Part shown: positions 18,028-24,940 of the stretch, piece by piece | Layout: each line of letters begins with the position of its first letter | How positions within the stretch are numbered: the stretch's first letter is position 1 | NCBI GenBank assembly: GCA_030524225.1 | Contig: JAUNGV010000002.1 | Coordinates: forward strand, 44,671-93,011 | DNA from: Eubacteriales bacterium | Lineage (GTDB): Bacteria; Bacillota; Clostridia; Lachnospirales; Lachnospiraceae | Direction: 5' to 3' | DNA: 48,341 nucleotides | Position numbers and translations under genes: made by a program | Notes under the pieces: model-generated | The model's input: the letters and a program-made list of their open reading frames with translations, nothing else | Databases searched by the model: none | Told to the model about the DNA's origin: nothing

Positions 18028-18058
18028 AAAAGCCCTTGGTTTTTACCAAGGGCTTTTT
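18028..18058 (+). terminator. Intrinsic terminator after rpsU
   Basis: AAAAGCCCTTGGT (18028-18040) pairs with ACCAAGGGCTTTT (18045-18057) around a TTTT loop, followed by T residues. The stem is 13 bp and perfect. Confidence 0.93.
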
Positions 18059-18087
18059 CCGTGGAACCTCAAAGGGAAGGAGAGAGT

Positions 18088-19266
18088 ATGACGTATGTGA
18101 TCTGGGCAATCGGAATCCTGTGTGCGGCGGCTCTCCTCGTGCTCGCCGTGATGATTGCGGACAACCACCGCTTTGTGGTGCGGCACTATGAGGTCGCTTC
18201 TGACAGGGCGGACCGCTCCTATACGTTTGCTTTTATCACAGATCTGCACGCCAAGGTGTACGGCAAGGGGAATGAGAGCATCCTGCGGGCGATCCGCGAG
18301 ATTTCGCCGGACGCTGTGCTCTTTGGCGGCGACCTGATCGTCGCGGCGCAGGCCGGAGAGGAGGGGGACGGCTGGATGAAGACGGCCCTTGCTCTGCTGC
18401 GGGATGTCAGCGAAGAGTTTCCTGTCTTCTATGTCAACGGGAACCATGAGTTAAAGCTGGATGAGCACTGGTGGAAGGAGACGGGAGGAACAGGGAAGAG
18501 CGACGGGGATTCTGAGGCGGCGTGGCGCCGGCGCAGAGCGTTTGCGGGCGCTTATGAGAGGCTGGACCGGGCGCTGGCACAGATCGGCGTGCGGCCGGTG
18601 CGCAATAAAAGATTCCGTTTTTCCGGAGAGAAGGGCGCGGCGGCCTTTGCGCCGCTGCCGCTGCTGGGAGAGTTCCCGGACACGGAAGCGGCAAAAACGG
18701 CAATGGGCGGCGCGCGCGTGAAAACGGAGCCGGACTCCCGCGGTGCATTGGCGGACACAGAAGCGGAGCAGTCAGCGGACGGGACAGGCCGCGCTGGCAC
18801 CTATGACGCGCCCGGGATCGACGTGTTTGGGCTGGAGCTTCCGGCTCACTTCTATACGAAGTTTCAGAGCGAGACGCTCAGCGTGGAGGAGATTGACGCC
18901 CTGATCGGCCGTCCTGATCCGGCCCGCTTTACCGTGCTCGTGACGCATACGCCGAAGTATTTCGAGGCGTATGCGGCGTGGGGAGCGGATCTCGTGCTCT
19001 GCGGCCATGTTCACGGGGGAATCGCGCGTCTTCCGTTTGTGGGAGGCGTGCTCTCTCCGTACCCGACTCTGTTTCCGAAGTACAGCGGAGGCCACTATGA
19101 ACTGCCAGGAGGCAGGCGGGAGAGCGCAGGGACAGAAGCGGCGGACGCGGGGAAAGAGCCGCGCAGTGTGCTGGTGCTCAGCTGCGGCATGGGGATGCAC
19201 ACGCTGCCGGTGCGCTGTTTTAACCCGGCGGAGCTGTCCGTGATCACGATCAAACCGCAGCAGTGA
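18088..19266 (+). CDS. Membrane-anchored metallophosphoesterase (YkuE/YaeI-like)
   Basis: A calcineurin-like phosphoesterase of 392 residues. One N-terminal transmembrane segment (about residues 5-27) precedes the metal-binding motifs: ITDLHAKVYG (block I, Asp-x-His), FGGDLI (block II), VNGNHE (block III), VTHTPKYFE and CGHVHGG (blocks IV and V), in the normal order. An insert of roughly 60 residues between about 181 and 245, rich in Ala, Gly, Glu and Asp, interrupts the fold where relatives have a short loop. The ATG at 18088 follows AAGGAGAG; an upstream start would run through the rpsU terminator. Its substrate cannot be read from the sequence; related proteins act on lipids or cell-wall intermediates. 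Confidence 0.87.
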   Translation: MTYVIWAIGILCAAALLVLAVMIADNHRFVVRHYEVASDRADRSYTFAFITDLHAKVYGKGNESILRAIREISPDAVLFGGDLIVAAQAGEEGDGWMKTALALLRDVSEEFPVFYVNGNHELKLDEHWWKETGGTGKSDGDSEAAWRRRRAFAGAYERLDRALAQIGVRPVRNKRFRFSGEKGAAAFAPLPLLGEFPDTEAAKTAMGGARVKTEPDSRGALADTEAEQSADGTGRAGTYDAPGIDVFGLELPAHFYTKFQSETLSVEEIDALIGRPDPARFTVLVTHTPKYFEAYAAWGADLVLCGHVHGGIARLPFVGGVLSPYPTLFPKYSGGHYELPGGRRESAGTEAADAGKEPRSVLVLSCGMGMHTLPVRCFNPAELSVITIKPQQ

Positions 19267-19286
19267 TCTGCGGAAGGGAAGGAAAA

Positions 19287-19353
19287 GTGCGGAATCCATG
19301 CCCGATAGCATGAATTCCACACGCGAGCCGGAGCTGTAAACGTCTCCGGCTCG
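19287..19353 (+). other. Two consecutive hairpins before scpA
   Basis: 19287-19301 pairs with 19308-19322 (13 of 15 positions), then CGAGCCGGAG (19324-19333) pairs perfectly with CTCCGGCTCG (19344-19353). Neither is followed by a T-tract. They may be weak terminators or mRNA-processing structures between the phosphoesterase and scpA. Confidence 0.55.
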
Positions 19354-19372
19354 GGAGTGCAGGGAGGAAACC

Positions 19373-20122
19373 ATGGCGATTCCGGTAAAGCTGCAGGTGT
19401 TTGAGGGACCTCTGGATCTCCTCCTGCATCTGATTGACATCAATAAAATCGACATTTATGACATTCCGATTGTGGAGATCACCGAGCAGTATATGGAGTA
19501 CATCCGCCAGATGGGAGAGCAGGATATGAACGTGATGAGCGAGTTCCTGCTGATGGCGGCGACGCTTCTTGATATCAAGAGCAGGATGCTCCTGCCCAAG
19601 GAGGTCAACGAGGAGGGCGAGGAGGAGGATCCGCGGGCGGAACTGGTGGAGAAACTCCTTGAGTACAAGATGTACAAATACATGTCCTACGAGCTGCGGG
19701 ATCGGGAATTCGGGGCGGCCGTCCACTTTTACAGGGACAGGCTCCTGCCAGAGGAGGTCGAGCGGTACGAACCGCCGATCGATTACGCCGAGCTGATCGG
19801 GGCGAACACGCTGCAGACGCTGAATGAGATTTTCCAGCAGATCTTAAAGCGGCAGCAGGATAAAGTGGATCCGGTCCGCAGCACCTTCGGCACCATCGAG
19901 AAGGACGAAGTGGACATGGACGGCAAGATGGTTTACGTCCGCGATTACCTGCGGGGACACAGAAGGATCGGGTTCCGCGCCCTGCTGGAGAAACAGGGCA
20001 GCAAGGAAGAGGTGATCGTCACGTTTCTGGTCGTTCTGGAGATGATGAAAACGGGAGAGATCACGCTGTATCAGACCGAGACCTTCGGTGAAATCACGAT
20101 TGAAAAGAGGGATGATTCTTAA
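19373..20122 (+). CDS. scpA: Segregation and condensation protein A
   Basis: The kleisin subunit of the SMC-ScpA-ScpB condensin that compacts and resolves the chromosome. 249 residues. The N-terminal SMC-binding region shows FEGPLDLLLHLIDINKIDIYDIPI, the family signature, here split as FEGPLDLLLHLI followed by DINKIDIYDIPI. The middle has LLMAATLLDIKSRMLLP, and the C-terminal winged helix includes ITLYQTETFGEITI. GGAGGAAACC precedes the ATG. The stop codon shares one base with the scpB start, so the two subunits are translationally coupled. Confidence 0.96.
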   Translation: MAIPVKLQVFEGPLDLLLHLIDINKIDIYDIPIVEITEQYMEYIRQMGEQDMNVMSEFLLMAATLLDIKSRMLLPKEVNEEGEEEDPRAELVEKLLEYKMYKYMSYELRDREFGAAVHFYRDRLLPEEVERYEPPIDYAELIGANTLQTLNEIFQQILKRQQDKVDPVRSTFGTIEKDEVDMDGKMVYVRDYLRGHRRIGFRALLEKQGSKEEVIVTFLVVLEMMKTGEITLYQTETFGEITIEKRDDS

Positions 20123-20775
20123 TGGAAGAGAAAAGAACGCGGGAAGCGGCAGAGGAAGAAAATACGGCGGATACGTCCGCCGCGTCCACTGAGGCTATTG
20201 AAACGCCGGATGAGGTGACGGCTGTGGCCGCCATCGAGGCGATTCTGTTCGCGATGGGGGAGGCGGTGGAGATTTCCGCACTGTGCCGCGCGCTGTCTAT
20301 GACGGAAGGGGCGGTCAGGAAGGGCGTCGCAGCGCTGCAGAAACGGTATGAGTCGTCGAAATGCGGCCTGCAGGTGACGCGTCTGGAGACGGCGGTGCAA
20401 CTGACGACGAAACCCTCGCTCTACCCCTATCTGATCCGGATTGCGAGTGCGCCGAAGAAATATGCGCTCTCTGACACACTTCTCGAGACGCTCTCGATCG
20501 TCGCCTACAAGCAGCCGATTACAAGGGCGGAGATCGAGAGCATCCGCGGCGTCAACAGCGATTTCGCGGTCAACAAGCTGGTGAGCTACGATCTGATCAG
20601 AGAGCTGGGCCGCAAGGACGCCCCCGGGCGGCCCCTTCTCTTCGGGACGACGGAGCAGTTCCTGCGCTCCTTCGGGGTCGGATCCATCGAGGAACTTCCG
20701 TCCCTCTCCGCGGTGCAGGTTGAGGAGTTCAAGGAGGAGGCGGAGAAGGAAGTGGAGACGAGGATGAATGTGTAG
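20122..20775 (+). CDS. scpB: Segregation and condensation protein B
   Basis: The winged-helix partner of ScpA that dimerises and bridges the kleisin in bacterial condensin. 217 residues. After an acidic N-terminal stretch rich in Glu, Ala and Thr, the first winged helix opens with AIEAILFAMGEAVEI. The second contains TLSIVAYKQPITRAEIESIRGV and GRPLLFGTTEQFL, both highly characteristic. The start overlaps the scpA stop. The acidic extension of about 30 residues before the conserved part is longer than in Bacillus. A large inverted-repeat structure begins right after the stop. Confidence 0.95.
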   Translation: MEEKRTREAAEEENTADTSAASTEAIETPDEVTAVAAIEAILFAMGEAVEISALCRALSMTEGAVRKGVAALQKRYESSKCGLQVTRLETAVQLTTKPSLYPYLIRIASAPKKYALSDTLLETLSIVAYKQPITRAEIESIRGVNSDFAVNKLVSYDLIRELGRKDAPGRPLLFGTTEQFLRSFGVGSIEELPSLSAVQVEEFKEEAEKEVETRMNV

Positions 20776-20776
20776 A

Positions 20777-20937
20777 AACAGTTCAGCCAGCCGGAAGTAA
20801 GAGGTACAAATCGTGCTCGCACGAATTTATACCTCTTACTTCCGGCTGAGGGAGCGCCCGATCATGAGCAAAGGCAGCCGCGAAGCGGCGGAGAGCGCGG
20901 AAGCGCGACTTTGCGAATGGCGCGGGCTGAACTGTTA
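20777..20937 (+). repeat. Inverted-repeat element containing repeat copy Y
   Basis: The outer arms AACAGTTCAGCC (20777-20788) and GGCTGAACTGTT (20925-20936) are a perfect 12-bp inverted repeat. Directly inside the left arm lies a nearly perfect hairpin of about 28 bp (20789-20816 with 20819-20847; ends AGCCGG/CCGGCT). The right half contains the 60-bp repeat copy Y (20878-20937) shared with 17628-17687. The element begins two bases after the scpB stop and ends just before an AT-rich promoter region. It could terminate scpAB transcription by structure, or be a small non-autonomous mobile element; no transposase is present. Confidence 0.8.
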
Positions 20938-20969
20938 CCAATATCTAATGGCTCTATTAAATTTTTCTA

Positions 20970-20996
20970 TTGTTTTTAAAAATTTTATGCTATACT
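20970..20996 (+). promoter_or_regulatory. Probable promoter of the decarboxylase operon
   Basis: TATACT (20991-20996) lies in a very AT-rich tract; the best -35 candidate, TTGTTT (20970-20975), is only 15 nt upstream, so the assignment of that box is weak. The leader would be about 80 nt. Confidence 0.45.
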
Positions 20997-21061
20997 TTTT
21001 AATGGCGCTAATTGCGGGTTTTTCTTCCGGCGGGAGAAAAGCCTGTTGCATAATTAGTACA

Positions 21062-21083
21062 TTTTAGAGATGGAGGTCTAAAA
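21062..21083 (+). promoter_or_regulatory. Hairpin presenting the Shine-Dalgarno site in its loop
   Basis: TTTTAGA (21062-21068) pairs with TCTAAAA (21077-21083) around GATGGAGG, so the GGAGG site of the operon's first gene sits in an 8-nt loop. The stem ends one base before the ATG. The stem is AT-only except one pair, hence temperature- or factor-sensitive if it forms. Confidence 0.6.
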
Positions 21084-21084
21084 T

Positions 21085-22506
21085 ATGAGCAGTTCTTCAA
21101 AAGCGAGTCAAAGAATCAACGCTTTGCTCGATGACAACAGTTTCGTTGAAATCGGCGCGCTCGTTACCGCCAGAGCAACCGATTTTAACATGAAACCGGA
21201 GCAAGCCCCTTCGGACGGTGTGATTACCGGCTACGGGGTGATCAACGGCAGCCTTGTGTATGTGTACAGCCAGGATGCGTCCGTACTGGGAGGCAGCGTG
21301 GGCGAGATGCATGCGAAGAAGATTGCGGGGCTCTATGAGCTGGCGATCAAGACCGGCGCTCCGATTATCGGCCTGCTGGATTCCGCAGGACTTCGCTTAC
21401 AGGAGGCGACCGATGCTCTGAACGCGTTTGCATCGATTTATGCGGCGCAGGCCAAGGCATCCGGCGTGATTCCGCAGGTTACGGCTGTGTTCGGCAGCTG
21501 CGGCGGCGGACTTTCACTGATTCCGGCAATGAGTGACTTCTCTTTCATGGCGGACGGGGCAAAACTCTTTGTGAACGCGCCGAACGCACTGGCGGGCAAC
21601 AGAGAGGACAAGAACGATACGGCGAGCGCAGACGCCAAGGCAAAGGCCGGCAGCGTGGACGGTGCAGCTCCGGAGGACGAGGTTCTGGCGCAGATCCGCG
21701 CGCTGGTATCCCTGCTTCCTTCGAATAACGAGGATGAATCCTTTGACGAATGTGAGGATGATCTGAACCGTGCCTGCGAGAATGTGGCGGCGAACGCGGC
21801 GGATCCGGCGGCAGTGCTGGCGGAAGTGGCGGACGGCGGCGTATTCTTCGAGACGAAGAAGGCTTATGCGAGAGAGATGGCGACCGGCTTTGTGAAACTG
21901 AACGGAGCGACGGTGGGTGTTGTCGCAAACCGCAGCGCTTCCTACGATGAGAACGGAGAGGCGGCGGAGAAGTTCGAGGCGGCTCTGACGACGGGCGGCT
22001 GCTACAAGGCGGCAGAGTTCGTGAAGTTCTGCGACGCGTTTGATATTCCGGTGATCTCCCTGACGAACGCGGCGGGCTTTGCAGCAACCGAGTGCGAGGA
22101 GAAGAAGATCGCTGACGCGGCGGGCAAGCTGACGGCGGCGTTTGCGGGCGCTACGGTTCCGAAGATCAATGTGATCATGGGAGAGGCAATGGGCTCCGCG
22201 TACACGGTGATGAACGCGAAGGGAACCGGCGCTGACTTCACGCTCGCTCTTCCGGATGCGAAGATCGGCATGATGGACGCGGCTCTGGCGGCGAAGATCC
22301 TCTGCGGCGACAAGGGCGCTGACGAGATCGCGGCGTGCCAGAAGCAGTACAGCGAGCTGCAGAACAGCGTGAGCAGCGCGGCTGCGAGAGGATACGTGGA
22401 TCAGATCGTCGAGGCGGCGGATCTGCGCAAGTATCTGATCGGCGCACTGGAAGTGCTCTATACCAAGAGAGAGGTACGCCCCGCGAGAAAGCATGCAACC
22501 GTATAA
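21085..22506 (+). CDS. Biotin-dependent acyl-CoA carboxyltransferase subunit (12S/MmdA-like)
   Basis: A 473-residue carboxyltransferase of the acyl-CoA carboxylase beta / methylmalonyl-CoA decarboxylase alpha superfamily. It should move a carboxyl group between an acyl-CoA and carrier-bound biotin. Two crotonase-like halves are visible: the N-half has FGSCGGGLSLIPAMSDFSFM with its oxyanion-hole glycines; the C-half has GEAMGSAYTVMNAKGTGADF. LVSLLPSNNEDE matches the middle of MmdA proteins. It is shorter than typical MmdA (about 510), mainly at the N-terminus, and has an Ala/Asp-rich stretch near residues 170-190. First gene of a five-gene operon with a carrier, a Na+ pump and a second carboxyltransferase. 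The acyl-CoA substrate (methylmalonyl, malonyl or glutaconyl) cannot be decided. Confidence 0.85.
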   Translation: MSSSSKASQRINALLDDNSFVEIGALVTARATDFNMKPEQAPSDGVITGYGVINGSLVYVYSQDASVLGGSVGEMHAKKIAGLYELAIKTGAPIIGLLDSAGLRLQEATDALNAFASIYAAQAKASGVIPQVTAVFGSCGGGLSLIPAMSDFSFMADGAKLFVNAPNALAGNREDKNDTASADAKAKAGSVDGAAPEDEVLAQIRALVSLLPSNNEDESFDECEDDLNRACENVAANAADPAAVLAEVADGGVFFETKKAYAREMATGFVKLNGATVGVVANRSASYDENGEAAEKFEAALTTGGCYKAAEFVKFCDAFDIPVISLTNAAGFAATECEEKKIADAAGKLTAAFAGATVPKINVIMGEAMGSAYTVMNAKGTGADFTLALPDAKIGMMDAALAAKILCGDKGADEIAACQKQYSELQNSVSSAAARGYVDQIVEAADLRKYLIGALEVLYTKREVRPARKHATV

Positions 22507-22518
22507 AGGAGACACAAC

Positions 22519-23256
22519 ATGAAAAAATGGTTAAGAGGTTTGGCGATCATTACCTGTGTCTTTGCTCTGACGGCCTGCGGAAGCAGCGAGGATACCGCTC
22601 CGGCGGCTGACTCGGCTGTTACGGAGGCGGATGCCATTGCGGCCGGCGAGAACATCGTCACGCAGATCGATGAGATCGTCGCAGGCGGCATGGTCGATCA
22701 GTATGAGGATAACACGGTAGTGTACAGCGCTCTGACAAGCTGGACGACAGCCAAGGAGGATATCGGAACGGTCGAGGGATTCCAGGAGGAGTCCGCAGAG
22801 ATCACGGATGACGGTATCACGATCAATATCGGTGTCGCCGGAAGCGATCACGACGCGACGGTCGTCATCATCTACGATGAGGACAACGTCCTCTCGTCGA
22901 TCACGACGAATGTGAACTACTCCATAGCCGAGATGATGGAGCAGGCGGCGCTGAATACTGTTCTCGGTATGGGAACGACGTTTGCCGTTCTGATCCTGAT
23001 TTCCCTTCTGATTTCTCTGTTCCCGCTGGTGAACAAGCTCCAGACAGGAGAGAAGAAAGATAAGAAGGCGGCGCAGGCTCCGGCTCCGGCAGCACCGGCA
23101 GTGGCAGAGCCCGCAGTGGAAGAGGTTCCCGAGGACGATACAGAACTGATCGCGGTCATTGCGGCGGCGATCGCGGCGAGCGAGGGCAGGACGAGCACCG
23201 ACGGATTCGTGGTTCGCTCGATCCGCAAGGCATCCAGACGCAACTGGAAATTCTGA
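22519..23256 (+). CDS. OadG/MmdD-like subunit with an N-terminal lipoprotein domain
   Basis: A 245-residue membrane subunit of the sodium-pumping decarboxylase. The N-terminus is a lipoprotein signal ending at LTACGSS. A domain of about 120 residues follows, predicted outside the membrane. One transmembrane helix lies at about 147-172 (TFAVLILISLLISLF), then an Ala/Pro-rich stretch, and the conserved C-terminal tail with AVIAAAIAA and GFVVRSIRKASRRNW, typical of gamma/delta subunits that clamp the carboxyltransferase to the beta subunit. Classical OadG proteins have only about 80-130 residues, so the extracytoplasmic lipoprotein half is the odd part. It starts 12 nt after the carboxyltransferase stop, with AAGGAGA before the ATG. 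Confidence 0.8.
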   Translation: MKKWLRGLAIITCVFALTACGSSEDTAPAADSAVTEADAIAAGENIVTQIDEIVAGGMVDQYEDNTVVYSALTSWTTAKEDIGTVEGFQEESAEITDDGITINIGVAGSDHDATVVIIYDEDNVLSSITTNVNYSIAEMMEQAALNTVLGMGTTFAVLILISLLISLFPLVNKLQTGEKKDKKAAQAPAPAAPAVAEPAVEEVPEDDTELIAVIAAAIAASEGRTSTDGFVVRSIRKASRRNWKF

Positions 23257-23287
23257 TACAGTAAAAGAATACAGAGGAGGATTCATC

Positions 23288-23680
23288 ATGAAGAACTATA
23301 CCATTACCGTGAATGGCACCGCATATGACGTTACCGTGGAAGAGACCGGCGCAGGCGCACCGGCGGCAGCGGCTCCGGCAGCTCCCAAGGCTCCGGCGAA
23401 GGCTCCTGCAGCGGCTCCGAAGGCAGCAGCTCCGGCGGCTCCCAAGGCTTCCGCAGGCGCGGCAGGCAGTGTTAAGATTGAGGCAGGCGCTGCGGGCAAG
23501 GTCTTTAAGATCGAGACGAAGGTCGGCGATGCTGTAAAGGCAGGAGATCCGGTTATCATTATCGAAGCGATGAAAATGGAAATCCCGATGGTCGCTCCCA
23601 AGGACGGCGTTGTTGCAAGCATCGACTGCGCGGTAGGCGATGCGGTCGAGGCGGGTACCGTGCTTGCTACCCTCAACTAA
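23288..23680 (+). CDS. Biotin carboxyl carrier subunit
   Basis: A 130-residue biotinyl domain protein that shuttles the carboxyl group between the carboxyltransferases and the membrane beta subunit. The start MKNYTITVNGTAYDVTVEE resembles decarboxylase gamma chains. An Ala/Pro/Lys linker of about 45 residues follows, then the lipoyl/biotinyl fold with EAMKMEIP; the biotinylated Lys is residue 96. The ATG at 23288 follows GAGGAGG; the longer upstream frame overlaps the previous gene and was rejected. The flexible linker is standard for swinging carriers. No biotin ligase or biotin carboxylase gene is in the window. Confidence 0.93.
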   Translation: MKNYTITVNGTAYDVTVEETGAGAPAAAAPAAPKAPAKAPAAAPKAAAPAAPKASAGAAGSVKIEAGAAGKVFKIETKVGDAVKAGDPVIIIEAMKMEIPMVAPKDGVVASIDCAVGDAVEAGTVLATLN

Positions 23681-23710
23681 TCGCAACAACGGAACCAGGA
23701 GGTCTACGTT

Positions 23711-24859
23711 ATGTCTTATATTTTAGATACATTGAACGGAATCGTGCATCAGACCGCGTTCCTGAGCCTGACCTGGGGCAACTACCTGATGATTGCTGTG
23801 GCTTGCGTTTTCCTGTATCTGGCAATTGCCAAGGGATTCGAGCCGCTGCTGCTCGTGCCGATCGCATTCGGCATGCTGCTCGTCAATATCTACCCCGATA
23901 TCATGTTGAGCATCGAGGATTCCTCGAACGGAACCGGCGGTCTTCTGTACTATTTCTACTTACTGGATGAATGGGCGATCCTGCCGTCCCTGATCTTCAT
24001 GGGCGTCGGGGCGATGACGGACTTCGGTCCGCTGATCGCCAATCCGAAGAGCTTTCTGCTCGGCGCAGCGGCGCAGTTCGGTATTTTCGCCGCATACTTC
24101 GGAGCGATTGCTCTTGGCTTCAACGGACAGGCGGCGGCGTCCATCGCCATCATCGGCGGTGCGGACGGCCCGACGTCCATCTTCCTGGCCAGCAAGCTCG
24201 GACAGATGGATCTGCTCGGCCCGATCGCCGTGGCGGCGTATTCCTATATGTCGCTCGTTCCGATCATTCAGCCGCCGATCATGAAGGCACTGACCACCAA
24301 GAAAGAGCGCATGATCAAGATGGATCAGCTGCGCCCGGTTTCCAAGCTTGAGAAGATCCTGTTCCCGATCGTCGTTACGATGGTCGTCTGCATGATCCTT
24401 CCGACGACGGCTCCGCTTGTCGGCATGCTGATGCTCGGCAACCTCTTCCGTGAGTGCGGCGTGGTTCGTCAGCTGACGGATACCGCGTCCAACGCGCTGA
24501 TGTACATCGTCGTCATTCTGCTCGGCACCTCGGTCGGTGCGAACACGAGCGCGGAGGCGTTCCTGAATGCCGATACATTAAAGATCGTGGCGCTCGGTCT
24601 GATTGCCTTTGCCTTCGGTACGGCGGCCGGCGTTCTCTTCGGCAAGCTGATGTGCGCGCTGTCGCACGGCAAGATCAATCCGCTGATCGGCTCTGCGGGC
24701 GTGTCCGCGGTTCCGATGGCTGCCCGGGTTTCCCAGAAGGTGGGCGCGCAGGAGGATCCGTCGAATTTCCTGCTGATGCACGCTATGGGCCCGAACGTGG
24801 CGGGCGTTATCGGCACGGCAGTCGTGGCCGGCGTATTCATGGCGGTGTTCGGCGTCTGA
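23711..24859 (+). CDS. oadB: Na+-translocating decarboxylase beta subunit
   Basis: A polytopic membrane protein of 382 residues that decarboxylates carboxybiotin and pumps Na+ outward. The diagnostic region [17 protein letters not shown], with the Asp needed for Na+ coupling, is near residue 155; [14 protein letters not shown] and the C-terminal [20 protein letters not shown] and [13 protein letters not shown] segments are also present. About nine to eleven hydrophobic helices can be counted. AGGAGG precedes the ATG. In the operon it follows the carrier, the normal order. OadB, MmdB and GcdB are close homologues, so the symbol refers to the family rather than to a proven oxaloacetate specificity. 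Confidence 0.93.
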   Translation: MSYILDTLNGIVHQTAFLSLTWGNYLMIAVACVFLYLAIAKGFEPLLLVPIAFGMLLVNIYPDIMLSIEDSSNGTGGLLYYFYLLDEWAILPSLIFMGVGAMTDFGPLIANPKSFLLGAAAQFGIFAAYFGAIALGFNGQAAASIAIIGGADGPTSIFLASKLGQMDLLGPIAVAAYSYMSLVPIIQPPIMKALTTKKERMIKMDQLRPVSKLEKILFPIVVTMVVCMILPTTAPLVGMLMLGNLFRECGVVRQLTDTASNALMYIVVILLGTSVGANTSAEAFLNADTLKIVALGLIAFAFGTAAGVLFGKLMCALSHGKINPLIGSAGVSAVPMAARVSQKVGAQEDPSNFLLMHAMGPNVAGVIGTAVVAGVFMAVFGV

Positions 24860-24870
24860 TCACGACAAAC

Positions 24871-24907
24871 GCGGCGGGATGCGGCGCTCTGCCGTCTCTG
24901 CCGCCGC
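24871..24907 (+). other. GC-rich hairpin between oadB and the PycB/OadA-like gene
   Basis: GCGGCGG (24871-24877) pairs with CCGCCGC (24901-24907), with a short inner helix GCGGC/GCCGT. No T-tract follows. It may tune the relative amounts of the last operon gene. Confidence 0.5.
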
Positions 24908-24940
24908 GGATAACCTTACAGGTAGGAAGGAGTTTAGTTT

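Noticed and set aside
19287-19353. Rho-independent terminators before scpA
   Set aside because: The stems are good but no T-tract follows either hairpin.
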